DNA from: Callipepla californica brunnescens
Taxonomy: Eukaryota; Chordata; Aves; Galliformes; Odontophoridae
Length of the DNA: 64,000 nucleotides
Reading direction: 5' to 3'
Assembly (NCBI GenBank): GCA_023055505.1
Contig: JALIRH010000077.1
Location: 744,001 to 808,000, forward strand
The notes under the pieces were generated by a model, which was not told where the DNA came from, searched no databases, and saw only the letters and a program-made list of their open reading frames with translations. Positions 13,150-25,040 of the stretch are shown piece after piece (the stretch's first letter is position 1; each line of letters opens with the position of its first letter). Position numbers and translations under genes: made by a program.

Positions 13150-13665
13150 GGGAGATTACAAGCTCATCGTGCACGCTGCTTCCCTTTGGTCCCTGGCTGA
13201 TACCCACCCGCCTCTTCCTCACGGACATTTTCTGCTTGGACTCCTTCACAAAAGCTTTGTAGGGCAGGAGCTCTCCAGCATCGATGGATCTTTGTATGAT
13301 ATTCCTCACTCTGTGCTCATCTGCGTAGTCCACATACAGCACTGACTCCGTTATCCTGTCCATGTCACCCTCAAAATCCACGTAGGCTGATTTGATATCC
13401 ACTAGCTCCTACTCTGAATCTTTGTAGCTCTTCTCAAAGTCACGAATATCACTGACAGTGATCTGAAGCGCACAGAGGGCACACCCAAGTCACAAAGAGC
13501 CATCTGTCTGTAGGAACGGGGACATCCCGCAGCGCCCGGCCCTCACCTTCTTGAACAGCAGCCTCCAGTACTCCTGCCAGTCCCGCTTGGCCCGCAGCAC
13601 CTCTCCCTGCTCGTCCACCATGCCCTGCTCGTCGTACATGGCGTGCAGCTCCGTGTTGCACAGCA
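13150..13665 (-). pseudogene. DNAJC9: DNAJC9 gene fragment, unprocessed pseudogene
   Basis: The minus strand encodes the middle of DNAJC9, a J-domain co-chaperone for HSP70 with a histone-binding role. From 13665 downward it reads a J-domain end segment (MYDEQGMVDEQGEV, then DWQEYWRLLFKK). An 84-bp GT-AG intron (13546-13463) follows, then ITVSDIRDFEKSYKDSE, an in-frame TAG (13411-13409), and [19 protein letters not shown] with [20 protein letters not shown]. The similarity decays after the KRR segment near 13200. The start codon, most of the J domain and the C-terminus are absent. The retained intron shows it was copied as genomic DNA, not from spliced mRNA. The stop and truncations make it non-functional. 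It is inverted relative to PRKG1 and to the CR1 pieces on both sides. Confidence 0.9.
13463..13546 (-). other. DNAJC9: Retained 84-bp intron in the DNAJC9 fragment
   Basis: On the minus strand the coding sequence stops after TTCAAGAAG at gtgagggc and resumes after a pyrimidine-rich stretch ending in gcttcag. The flanking exons join in phase 0 and the joined peptide matches DNAJC9. The intron is short and GC-rich, as in compact avian genes. Confidence 0.85.
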
Positions 13666-13677
13666 TGGCTTAGGTCT

Positions 13678-14665
13678 AGCCCAGGTGCCGAGGGAGCTGG
13701 TGGGGGTGATTGCTGAGCCCCTCTTGGCCATCCGTCAGCTCTCCTGGTTAACTGGAAAGGTCCCAGAGGATTGGAGGCTTGCCGATGTGACTCCCATCTT
13801 CAAGAAGGGCTGCAAGGAGGATCCGGGGAACTATAGGCCTGTCAGCCTGACCTCGATAACCGGGAAAGAAATGGAGCAAATCATCTTGAGTGAGATTGCA
13901 CGGCACGTGTGTGATGTCCAGGGGATCAGGCCCAGCCAGCACGGGTTCATGAAGGGCAGGTCATGCTTCATCAACCTCATCTCCTTCTATGACTGAGTGA
14001 CCAGTCTGGTGGATGAGGGAAGGGCTGTAGATGTAGTCTGCCTAGACTTCAGCAAAGCCTTTGACACAATCTGTCAAAGGCTTCTTCTGGGGAAACTGGC
14101 TGCCAGTGGTCTGGACAGGTATACACTTCTTTGGATAAGGAACTGGCTAGAGGGCCGTGACCAATGGGTAGTGGTTAATGGAGTTAAGTCCAGCTGGCAA
14201 TCCATTACAAGTGATGTCCCCCAGGGGTTGGTACTGGGACCCATCTTGTTTAATATATTTATTGACAACCTAGATGAGGGGATTGAGTGCACCCTCAGCA
14301 AGTTTGCAGATGACACCAAATTGGGAGGTGGTGTGGATCTGTCTGAGGGTAGGGAGGCCCTACAGAGGGATCTAGATCAGCTAGATTGCTGGGCTGAGAT
14401 GAGCGGGATGAGGTTCTATAAGGCCAAGTGTCGGGTCCTGCAGTTTGGCTGCAATAACCCCAAGCAGCGTTATAGGCTTGGGGATGAGTGGCTAGATGAT
14501 TGTGAAGAAGAAAGAGACCTGGGGAGGTTGGTTGATGCTCGGCTGAACGTGAGCTGACAGTGTGCCTGGGTGGCCAAGAGTGCCAACTGCATCCTGGCCT
14601 GTATTAGGAATAGTGTGGCCAGCAGAAGCAGGGAGGTGATAATAACTCCCCTGTTTTTTAAGGCA
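13678..14665 (+). mobile_element. CR1 LINE ORF2 reverse transcriptase segment
   Basis: The + strand encodes a CR1-type reverse transcriptase over about 320 codons: [60 protein letters not shown], then [20 protein letters not shown] and the catalytic FADD box within [13 protein letters not shown] near 14300. A TGA interrupts it at 13994-13996 and another stop follows at about 14558, after which the frame is still recognisable to SREVIITPL. The endonuclease region, most of ORF1 and the 3' UTR are missing on this strand. It is a decayed, truncated copy that begins abruptly beside the DNAJC9 fragment. Confidence 0.93.
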
Positions 14666-16293
14666 GTCCCTTTGCCATGACCCTCATTTCCCAGCCTTCA
14701 TTGTTCAAAGCCTCTCTCAGACCCACCTGGGGAAGGAAGGCTCCAGGAGAGGCCCCACAGGTAGCAGATCATATGGACCACTGCTGGAAAAGTTCATTTT
14801 CTGAGTTTCCTCAAGGAGAGACCCACCCACATCTGATCAGAGTAACACTCAGCAGCAGAGAAGGAAGCTGGGAAGACTTTGGGTTTGTAGCTGCAACTGT
14901 CTTGAGTGTCAGAGTTTAGGTGGATTGCATTTAAAAGGGATTGGTCAGCCCAAGTAGCCTCCTTGGCTGTCATTGTCTTTTTGTCAACTAGATCATATCC
15001 TGCTATTAAAAAGAAAAGTAGTGGTTGGTCTTGGAAAACCTTTACTTAAATTTCCTCTTGTTTAGAATTTATTTCTGTATTCAGAGTACTGTTTTCTCTG
15101 GTTCATTAGTAAATAGTGGTCCAATATCGGTATTAGCATTTAATAGTACGTTTTTTGGTGTTCTTTTAGGCTGCTTTCCTAAGGGAATGAGCCACCAGCA
15201 TCTGGGGCTCCCCAGAGGCAGCTCTGGGTGCTAGCAGAGGCTTCACAGCTTTGGATTACCATCCAGTTGCACTTGTTAATCCTTCCTTAGTTTTTGTTCT
15301 CAATGAACACGTGGGACTCTTAGTTTCCTTGGGTTTTCCTATGGAGCCAGCTGGGAAGAGCTGTGGTGGTATGGAGCGGCAGAATAGTTCCCTGCAGGAT
15401 TAATTCTGCAGAACTCTCCTAGGGATTTGTCATTTCAGGCAGCCTCTCCTGCAGGTATATTAGCCTTAGCACAAGTGTAATTAGCAGGCATCTGGGTTGG
15501 GACACATGTTCAGGAAGAAGAATGACAGGAGGAAGCTGAGAGCCAAAATGAAAGTCACCCTCCCATGCAGCAAGGAAGGAAATATAAGCAACAACTATTT
15601 TGTTTCCTTTGTGAAATGTTTTTATTTCCAATTCCACTTGATGGCTTCCTTGGCGTTTTCATCCAGCTTCACTGGGCTTTGGATTCCCTTACATTCAGCA
15701 GCACACACTGAGATGGCTTTCCTTTGGAAAGCTGCAATCAGCATCCTACCAAGCCCTGTGCTTGCCTCTGACCGTGAGGTCTTTGCTTGTTTGTGTCCTT
15801 GGAAAACTTGGCTTGGCTTGAGAGCAAGGATTGGTGTGCTTATTGCCATGAGGCTGAAGGGGGGCTAATTCTGCTTCCAGATGCTTTTTATAGATGCTAA
15901 AGAGGCTGGTGCCAGCTGAAGAATGTGAACATCAGTTCCTAGGTAAATTATTTCTGTTCCCAGTGTCTTCTCAGTGGCCATTTGGCAGGCAATTAACCTT
16001 ACAATAGAATATAAAAGATAAGTGGCATAGTGGGCGAGAATTGAAAATTGTGAAGATTTTAAAATTGCTTTTCCAATCAACATCGCCTGCTTCTTTTCCA
16101 TTACCCCACTTCTGCCGTGGCTCAATTGCTGCTGTGATTTGGAAGTGAGTAAAAGGCTGCTTGGTCTCCCCCCTTCTCCTCTCTAAAGGCTTTGACATAT
16201 GTGTTACTTCCTTTTAAGCGATGGGTGTCTGATCTTTTGGCTTGCCTGGGACATGCTGAGTGAAGGGGAATTATCTTGGGCTGACTTTATGTA
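14666..16293. other. Intronic sequence without recognised genes
   Basis: No recognisable exon or repeat. Short open frames on both strands have no match I can name. Confidence 0.45.
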
Positions 16294-16820
16294 GGTCACT
16301 CTGAAAGTAATGCCTCCTATTTATTTCCAAGGAAACTACAACAGATAGAAAGAGGACAATAGTACTATTTGATAGGGCGCATTCTCTGCTACAAAGCAAT
16401 ATTTTTCAACGTGGTCACCACCAGTAGCTGTGCATTTTCACCAGCCTGCATGCCAAGCTTGCAAAAATCTGTACCAGCAGAGCTGACCCACACCTGTCAT
16501 TGCTGCTGCTGAAATGCACCCCCTGCTGCCTCTCTATGCTCACGTCCACTGGCTGGTCTCAATGAATATTCAGCAGGCATCAGTGGGTGTCAGTGGCTGC
16601 CACATTTTCCACATGGGGGAATTCGATGACATCTTTGCTCCATACGCAGTCCCACGTCAGACACCATTCTGTCTGAGTACCCCTCTGCTGCCATCTCACA
16701 CGGCAACAAAGTGGGATGTTGGAGGGAAGGTTCAGCCTCTACTGCCATATCACCAATATTTGCTTCTGATGTCATGGGCCAACTTAATAACATAGGGAGC
16801 ATTACTTTTGGAGCAGCCAA
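16294..16820. mobile_element. Mariner-type non-autonomous element (GalluHop-like MITE)
   Basis: A 527-bp unit flanked by TA on both sides, as expected for Tc1/mariner insertion. The left end reads ggtcactctgaaagtaatgc. The reverse complement of the right end reads ctgctccaaaagtaatgctc. These form imperfect terminal inverted repeats of about 28 bp sharing the aaagtaatg core. No transposase frame is recognisable, so this is an internally deleted or MITE-like derivative. The terminal sequence resembles the GalluHop mariner of chicken; that family name is from memory. Confidence 0.82.
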
Positions 16821-18921
16821 TATATGCATAATATAGTTAATGTATGTAAGTAACAAATCTTATTTAATCTACTATTTTTTATTTTTTTATTAAGCCATAA
16901 ATGACAACAACAAAAAAGTGACAAAACCAGTGGAATATTTGGCCTTGTTTTAGTGAGACTAATATATCAGTCTGGTTTGGTGGCAGTGGCTGCAATTGTA
17001 GTGATATCTCAAGGTGTTTGTCAGAGATTTTTCATGCAATTTTACACTGAAAATAGCTGTTCACAAATTCATGTACTGCCAAAAAGTGATGACATGAATA
17101 AGGTGTAACTGCAAGTGGAGGGATATCTCTGCTCTGCTACACAGATCTCACAGGAGTCTGGTAATGCCGTATAACCCCGATCTCTTCATGTTTTTCCATA
17201 CATCCTGAGTTTTGAGGTTTCTCTTTGCTCTGTGCCATCCCTATAAAGGGATTGGATCAAGACAGGGGTTTGTGTATACCGTGTCCCTGAAAGATCTTCC
17301 ATTGCTGCCAACTTGGTTATGTGGTGTGGACAAGTCCTGTTTTGTTGTTCCTGATTTTAAACTCTGATTAAAACAATACCAAGCACCTCTTAAAAGGTTT
17401 TACGTAGTGTAATTGAGTTAAGATGTTGCGTGTATTGGAAGCCTTAGCTTGTAGGAGAAAACAGAGCTTCTGGCAGCTGTGGCTGAGGCTGTGGGTTTAG
17501 GACCCAGAAGATATCTGGGTTATAAGAATCATTCTATAATGGCAGCATCTGAAGGAGCTGTTTGTTTTTCTGCATAGGTTGCTGTAATTTTAGCAGATTA
17601 CCTCCTCATGTCTTCTAACTGAATGTTACTGGTATCAGCCACTACTACTGCTGACAGTGGGAACACTTGTTGAAGATGAGGAAAAGAAGTAAAATAAAAA
17701 CCAATAAATTGTTAATGTTGTGCTGTGTTAAAGCAGCTTTTTTACACAAAACGTTGTTTGATCAATGCATTGATATATCCATCGAATGAAATCCATGTCA
17801 AAGTTCACAGTTTCTATTTCCTGCCTGTCTTCAAAGAACAAAGGGTGAATGAGTCACTCCGAATGAATTGGCTGCCACCTACAAGTGGACTTTATTGCTA
17901 ATTTCTATTAAATAAGCTTATGGCTGCTTTAAAAAGTAGAACTGTACAGCATAACCACAGTGCAAAGAGATGAGCTTAAGAAACACATTAATTAAAGATG
18001 TGCCTACAAATCAGGTTCTTTCCTACGCTTTCAGCATCTGGGTCAGCTTTTGCCTCTTGACTCAAGCCCCCTGAAGTCCTGTAGTCTAAGGAAGGAGAGG
18101 AGCACCTGCCCCAAACTGATCCTCATTAGCTGGTGTTATTCCAATCTGCAGTCACCTGTTCCTCCTGAATCCTTGTTCTGTCTGACTGCTTTTTGATAGC
18201 AAGCCCAGCCAAGGTAGGGGTGAGCATGTTTTCTTTCTCCTCTCTCTTCGTTCAGGTCCATGAATTAGCATTTCGTTTTGTACACACACAGTCTAGGCTT
18301 CAGCCTATTCTTTTCCTTTGTAGTCTTCTAAAATGCCTCGTTAGTACACTCAGGAAGACAAATAAATGTACGTTTTCCTGCTAGGGTCATAACCAACCTC
18401 ACTGTGGGACTTTTCTCGAAATTCTAGGCCACTTTCTCTGTGTGCTGCATCTTCCATCCAACAAGCACAGCTGGGTATTCTGGTTTCCCTTCTCCAGGCT
18501 CTGGCTCCTTTCCCTTTGCATCCTTCTATGCATGGTGAATATGAGCTTCCTGACACTAAATCCTGCTGCCGTTGGCAGGCCCACACACTGCAGCCCCAGA
18601 GCTGCAGTTGTGACTTTCATCTGTACTGATTTGCAGGTGCCAGAGTGTTTCCTGCTACAGGGGAATGTGTGACTTCAGCCTGCTAACAGCAGCCCTGCTT
18701 TTCCTGGTCACCTTCCGCTGAGTGATTCCCTGCAAAGCCACGGTTCACAGAGCTACAAAATTGTATTCATTACTAGTACTGCTTTTCTGTCAGAGTAAAC
18801 TTTTATCTGTCCCCTTATTTATGGCACCTGCCTCACTTACTGACTGAGCTTTCTCTCTTTACAAGTCCCATCAATCTTTGGAAGTACCATCAGCCATTTT
18901 ATCTCCGAGGACATATCCTCC
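16821..18921. other. Intronic sequence without recognised genes
   Basis: Nothing recognised in about 2.1 kb of unique-looking sequence. Confidence 0.45.
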
Positions 18922-19010
18922 TGTTTCTTTCTTTCTTTTTCTTTTTCTTTTTCTTTTTCTTTTTCTTTTTCTTTTTCTTTTTCTTTTTCTTTTTCTTTTT
19001 CTTTTTCTTT
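18922..19010 (+). repeat. (CTTTTT)n microsatellite
   Basis: Twelve perfect CTTTTT units occupy 18935-19006, with shorter CTTT units just before and a broken unit after. It is strand-asymmetric (pyrimidine only on the + strand) and probably length-polymorphic. Confidence 0.95.
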
Positions 19011-19059
19011 ATTTGTTTTCCCTTATTTTGTTTGTTTTCCTCTGGAAGAGTATCAGCAC

Positions 19060-19397
19060 AGGGATTATCATTCCTTGCTCCTGCTGGCTGCTCTATACAA
19101 GCCGGGATGCTGTTGGCCTTTTTGGCCACCTGGACACACTGCTGGCTTGTGCTCAGCTGAGCATCAACCAGCACCCTCAGGTCTATTTCTTTTACAGTCT
19201 TCCCACAGCTCTGCCCTAAGCCTGTAGCATTGTCTGGGGTTGTTGTGGCCAAACTGCAAAACCCAGCACTTGGTGTTGTTGAATCTCATCCCACTGGCCT
19301 CAGCCCAGAGACCCAGCTTGTCCAGATCCTCCTCTGTCTAGGGCCATCCTACCCCCGGCAAATAGACACTTTCTGCCAGCTTGGTGTCATCTATGGG
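19060..19397 (-). mobile_element. CR1 LINE internal fragment (end of ORF2)
   Basis: On the minus strand the sequence encodes CR1 ORF2 peptides such as [21 protein letters not shown] followed by NSIPACIEQPAG, and upstream a remnant of the 'DDTKLAESV' reverse transcriptase segment. Neither the 3' UTR nor the terminal tail is present. The 3' side ends close to the (CTTTTT)n array. Frameshifts and stops make it inactive. Confidence 0.87.
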
Positions 19398-21640
19398 AAG
19401 GAGAGGACAAACACAGTAATTGAACAGATTTTCCAGACTTCGCATGGTAAATTTGCCCTTTCTCACACCATGATTTTGGTGCCCACCTGGCTGATGGGAG
19501 CACAGCTCTTGCAGCAGGAGGAGTGGTGTCCACATGCTGCTGTCTTAAGAAACCATCAAAGGGGGAGGTAACCCCAGATTAAAGCACTTCTCTGTAAAAG
19601 AAACACTTTGGGACTGTGCAGGAGGGGAACACAGCTTCTCAGGTGCTCAGGCTTGCACCCGCAGTTGCCATGGTCTGACAGTGGAATGTACTGAGATTGA
19701 CTGAAGTTAGCAGTGTTTATCAAATAACTTGAGCTTACTAATAAATTGCTCAAATGCACTGAAGACTGACAAATAACTTTATAAACAAGAAAAACTGTAT
19801 GTTTTCCTGACATATGCTGTCCTTTCTTTGTGATTTAGCCAGAAAAAGAAATGTCAGAACTATATTATCCTTACCTGAATTCCCACTGGTTTCATTATTG
19901 CAGAAATGCAAGGGAATGGGGGGAGACAGGAAAATACCGATGCATGGCACAGTGATCATCTCATCAGGCTGAGCTGCCCCAGGCACTTACAGCACTCACA
20001 CATTCCTTCAGGAAGATGAAAGATTTTTCCTTTCATTAATGCCCAGAGCTGGGGTTTGGGTCTGAGAAGCAGCATTGTGGACTTTGGCTGCTGATCTCTC
20101 AGCTGCACGCTGCACAAATAGGTGTTCATATCCAGCAAGCACAGTCTGTGCTCTGTTCTTCTTGTTTGAGGGGAAAAACAAAAAGGTGAACTTAATGGGT
20201 GCGAGTGGAAAAAGAAAACATTTGAGCATGGCTTTCCTGGAATCTTATGAATAGTTTGAGAGCCCAGTTCTTGGTGTGTCTGATAAGGATATTGTTTTAA
20301 TCTGGCACGTGGCTGTAATGGTGTTACAGTGGAGGGGAACAGAAGAATTTGGAGATGAAACACCTAGTGAAGGAATTTTGCTAAGCAGAGTTAGAGCAAG
20401 ATCACATTTGGTCCGTCTCCAACTAAGCAGGTGTGAGGTGTTTGAACATCAAAAGTTCCTCTGCCTCAGCTGCTTCTGGGATTTGGCCAGGACTCAAGTT
20501 TGCCGTTGTGTTCAGTTTCATGCTGCTCTCAGTCGGACACTTCCTTAAAGATTTTCAGAGCAGTTAATACATATAGTTTTAAGCACTGAAGTTATTCCGT
20601 GTGAATAACAAAGGATGCTCCTGTCATCTGGGGTGAACAAGTGGGGAGTTTGGATGTGTCAAATATCACTTCACACAGTCGTCAGTAGGAATACTGAAGC
20701 TTGATTGTTGGAACTTTGTTCTCTACTCTTGTTTTATTAGAAACTTGGTCAAAGTAGCCATGCTTCATAAAGAAACCAGACGCAGTGCCCTGCAGGGTAA
20801 CTGCTGCACCTCTCTGCACTCTGAGATGACACCAAAATCCCTTCACTGCTGCAGGGAGTGCAGGAAATGTGCTGCTGCAGTGGATGAAATACCACTCTGG
20901 GCAGCAAAATAGCTAAGCAGCTATTTATGTCAGTTCTTCTTTAATGTGTACTTTGATTTATATCTGTTATAACATATGCTACAAAATATTTACCTAACAA
21001 TTTCTCCAGATTGGTCTTTGGAAAATCCTCCAAATGAGAAGGCAACAGCGATGAGAGACATCCTGTAGCTTTCATGTTGACTAGAATACACTTGATTGGC
21101 AAGCAGAAGCAGTGTGTGCTAGGGAAAAATATCTCTACCTCTAAAGTTCATTGCTTTCTGCCAACGTATTCACTCTTTTCACAAAGCACGCAGGTTTATT
21201 CTAGCAACAGCACAAGCATCTCTGGAGGAGAATCTCTCCCACCTTCCAGAAATATTTTCTGTTCTCACTGTGGGATGGGGCACCCATCGCTGTGTCACGT
21301 CCAACACCTGTACGCACTGTGTACCACCTCACTTGTACCTACCCCTCTCCTTCATTCCTTCCTCTCAACTCAGTTTGCTGCACTGAAGTCATTGTGGGGC
21401 TCACCCAGAGCATCCAGGGATGCACTGGGGTAGGCTGCAGGCTGAGAGTTGAGTTCAGCTAACCCTGGGAGAGCTGCATCACCCAGAAATCCAGCCAGGT
21501 GACTGCAGAGTGATGGCTTCCTTGGGTCATCACTGACTCTTGGATTATCCAGTGGAATTTGGTTATTTCCAATTGAAATAACAAGCAAACGACTACAATC
21601 TTTGAGTTTGAAATTCTAGTTTCATAGATAATAATGGAAG

Positions 21641-21664
21641 GCACCCTGCTTTCATGCAGGGTGC
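21641..21664. other. Perfect stem-loop, 9-bp arms
   Basis: Arms gcaccctgc and gcagggtgc are exact reverse complements around a 6-base loop (tttcat). No T-run follows and no function is evident. Confidence 0.7.
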
Positions 21665-21825
21665 TGCCATATGGATTGGGTTGTCTGTTAAGAACCTGCA
21701 TTGACAGTTGTTGTGGTTTTATGATTTTTCTTGTTATTAGTATTCTCTTTGTTATCGGTGTGCTCCCAATTAATTGTTTACTCATGCAGTTAGATGTTGT
21801 GCAATAAGTGTGTTTTGCCTGATCA

Positions 21826-21860
21826 TTTCTTTTTCCTTTTCCTGTTCCTTTTCCTTTTTT
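21826..21860 (+). repeat. Pyrimidine tract, imperfect TTTTCC units
   Basis: Several imperfect ctttttcc/ccttttcc units in a row on the + strand. Confidence 0.75.
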
Positions 21861-24800
21861 ACTGTCAAGAGCAATTACATTGAATTACTTATTGGTCACA
21901 ATGCAAATGCCTGCAGCTCTCTGTAAATGAAGGCTGCAAGATCTTAGCAGTCATCCTTGGATGAAGTGGGCACATCTCCCAGTGTGCCGAGGTCTGTGCT
22001 GTTCAAAGCAGCTCTGTCTGCCTTGTGCTGCTCCTCCTATTTCCATAGGGTTTCTTTTTCCACTTAACTTCTGCCTTTAAGATTTGATGGTTGGCTGTTG
22101 ATGGTGGCTGAGGTGTTTGATATTTTTCTTCTTTTTTTTTTATCATGTGACCTGCATGTAGGTAGCCTTTAGGGATTCTTTCCTCAAGAAGAGCTTTAAA
22201 CCCCCACAAAAACCCCCAAACAAACCCATGTGTTATCATTGCCATTTGTCAAATTAGGGAGTGTGCACTAATGACCATGGTGTCAATAAGGAGCTACCTA
22301 GGAGCTGGCTTTATAAAGTGCTGCATCAACCTCCTGCCCTGGATGTGGTTTTGTCACCTGCGAAAGCAGGCACCTACGGAGCCATGTGCTTTTCCCTTCT
22401 CTCCTACATTCTCCTCTACCTCCAAAGCTTTCTAATATAACCAAGGAAACAGGGAGCCGTGCTTAGAGTGGAATGATGAGTTGCTCCAGAAGAGTGAAAT
22501 TGACCTTGGTTCTTGTTGTTTTATGTTCTTGGCGTGCTTCTGGTGATGGTTGAACATCTAATGGGCATTTGGGGTGAGCCAAAGGGATTGCTCATGGTTC
22601 TGAGTTGTAGGAGAATATACAGCTGCGTGGAGCCAACCAGTGAAAACCTGAAATGTCTGTGAGGTGGAAAAGCAGTGTATCTGTTGTTCCCATTAAACCA
22701 TGGTTGTCTGCTTGCATTTGAATCTCCTGAGCTTGCTTCTGCGTAGGGCTGAGTTTTACTGTGTCAGTTGCCTCTAAGTATTTATTTGTGGTGCTGAGTT
22801 AAATGATCATAGCAAACTGTTAACAGACTATTATAAAGGTTGTAAAACCCAATGCAGAAACATGAGCAGATCTTATTCATGGGTTTCCTTGCTTTCAGCG
22901 CAGTTGTGCTCCTGGCTGGTGCAGAGTCCACATCTCGGTGCCCCAGTTTTCCCCACATGCCTGGGTTTCAGGTGGGGTATGGGCTGGGGTGCCAGGAGGG
23001 TGCCAGCCAGCTTTCCACCTCATTAAGCACTGGGCTGACACATCTGGGACTTGCTTCCCTGTAGTCCCCCAGCTTCTCCCCACAGAATTGGTTTGGCTTT
23101 CCCAGGTTGTTCTTAGCTGTGTGCCCCAAACCGAGCTAGTGCATATGTAGGGGCTGTATGCACAGTCCTTGGCTACATTTCTTAGATGGACTAGCATTAG
23201 GAAGCAGAAGAACCCCCAGCTGCTGAGAACAGAGCCAAAGGACCTGTTCTGAATCTCAGGAGAGAAAGCACATGTTTTCTTGTAAGGCAGCTGGGTTAAT
23301 AACAATTGGTTTAGCTAAAAGAAATCAATTGTACATTAAAATTGAGCATGCAGATTAAAAGAAATTCAGATGCACTGAACAGCTACTTCTGGAGAGGACA
23401 GACAGAGGGAAGCTGTAAATAGGATGCAGATGTGGCTCCTGTGGTCATTTGCTAACATGTCGGGGCCTTTGTGCTGCTCCTCAGAAATCATTAGGAATAA
23501 ATTGCTCATAACTGGCTACTAAATGTAAAGAAATCATTGACCTTCACTTGCAGAATCATAAATCAGGAATGCAGCGGTCTTGATTTTGTAACTCATGCTT
23601 GTCCATGGATTTATGTGTTCAGCACCAGTACAAAGTAGAAAAATGGCTAATATGCTACTAAATGGGTGACATGTGAATGTGTTTATACCAAAAGATACTC
23701 GCTGAGCAGTTCTGTGATCAAGAGCTAAGCTTCCAGAGAGGTAAAACAAAGTACACCGCAAGCTGTGCTTACTGATCTGAAAATATTTCCAATTTTTTAC
23801 AATCAATGGGGTACACGTTCCTGATGCTGTTCATGAGTTCACAGCTTTTGTTTTGTAAGGGAGTTTTAATTAGCTTCTGAATTGCAATGTAGCACGTCTG
23901 CTGTAAGCATGTGGGGGGAGATAAGAGGGGGTGAAATAAGAGCAGGAGATCTTGCATGACTTCCTTTCACTGCCAGATTGTTCTAAAAAAGAGCAAACAG
24001 GAGGAGGGTTTCGATCACAATCTTCCACTGTTGGGTGCACAACAGTTTTAAAATATTAATGCAAACTTAATTTCATCGTTAAACCTTTGGGGCAGCTTGC
24101 GTTGCATTGCCTTTTTCTCCTGTAGCTTTTTGCCATTCTTCCCTTAAATTGAATTTGATACAAACGCATTGCTATTAATAGATGTCATTGCTCAGAATAA
24201 ATGGTGGGAACCACAAGCCTTCCTCTTCAAGTCCTTTCAGCCACACAATGAAGGCAGGCTTCTCCTCTTCCCCCCATGAGATACAGGTGCATGAAACTAA
24301 CCACGTAACAGTGCCTCTGTTACATTCTTGTTTTCCAAATTGCTGATAAATGCAATTGTCCAACTAAGGAAAAGTTAAGTAAGAACAATAAAATGCTTCA
24401 AGGATTAAGGTGAGCATGCTTTTAACCTAGAAAGGAAGGCCTTGTGTGGAATAAACAAATGGTTTCCAAGTGAGAAAAGGTAACTGCAGTGTGAAGCAGT
24501 TGTAGTTGTTCAAAGTTACCTATTTGAACACCAGTGCAGATTAGGATTAAAATTTGTATTGGGTTTTACTTGGATGCCGTTGTCCACATTCTGTTCTTTG
24601 CAGCCCATCCCTGCTGTTTTCCAGTTTCACCTCTCTGATGCTTTAGGTCCATCGAACACTTAAAATGCCAGATGGAGAACAAAGCCAATTAAATACAGAG
24701 CCTTAGATCTCCCCAGGGGAGGAAAAGGATCTGACACCTCATGGTGAAATTGCTGCCACCCCTTCTGCCTCCCAAATTTTGCTTCTGCTGAGTGAGAAGA

Positions 24801-24861
24801 TGGGAAGATGCATCTCTTTGTGACCAGAAAGTCAACAAATGAGGAAGATGGAGAGGGATAT

Positions 24862-25040
24862 TCATAGAATCATAGAATTGTCAAGGTTGGAAAAGACCCA
24901 CAAGATCATCCAGTCCAACCTATCATCAGTAGATCCCTCTAAACCATGTGCTTCAGCAGAACATCTAAACATTCCTTGAACATCTTCAGGGTCGGTGTCT
25001 CCACCACCTCCTCGGCAGCCCATTTCAGTGCCAATTCATA
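24862..25040 (-). mobile_element. CR1 LINE 3' UTR fragment
   Basis: Starts with the terminal tail (ttcatagaatcatagaattg) and the 'caagatcatccagtccaacc' segment of a CR1 3' UTR on the minus strand, followed by a 'ggtgtctccaccacctcctc' stretch typical of the end of CR1. It is cut off near 25040. Confidence 0.9.

Larger units (their letters stand above)
19398..24861. other. Intronic sequence without recognised genes
   Basis: About 5.5 kb with no recognised exon. It contains a perfect 9-bp stem-loop at 21641-21664 and a (TTTTCC)-like pyrimidine tract at 21826-21860. Confidence 0.45.

Noticed and set aside
15497..15868. 123-codon + strand open frame
   Set aside because: No domain or splice context recognised; the length is expected by chance in 64 kb of six-frame intron.
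22895..23305. 136-codon minus-strand open frame
   Set aside because: Composition and context look random; no recognisable motif.
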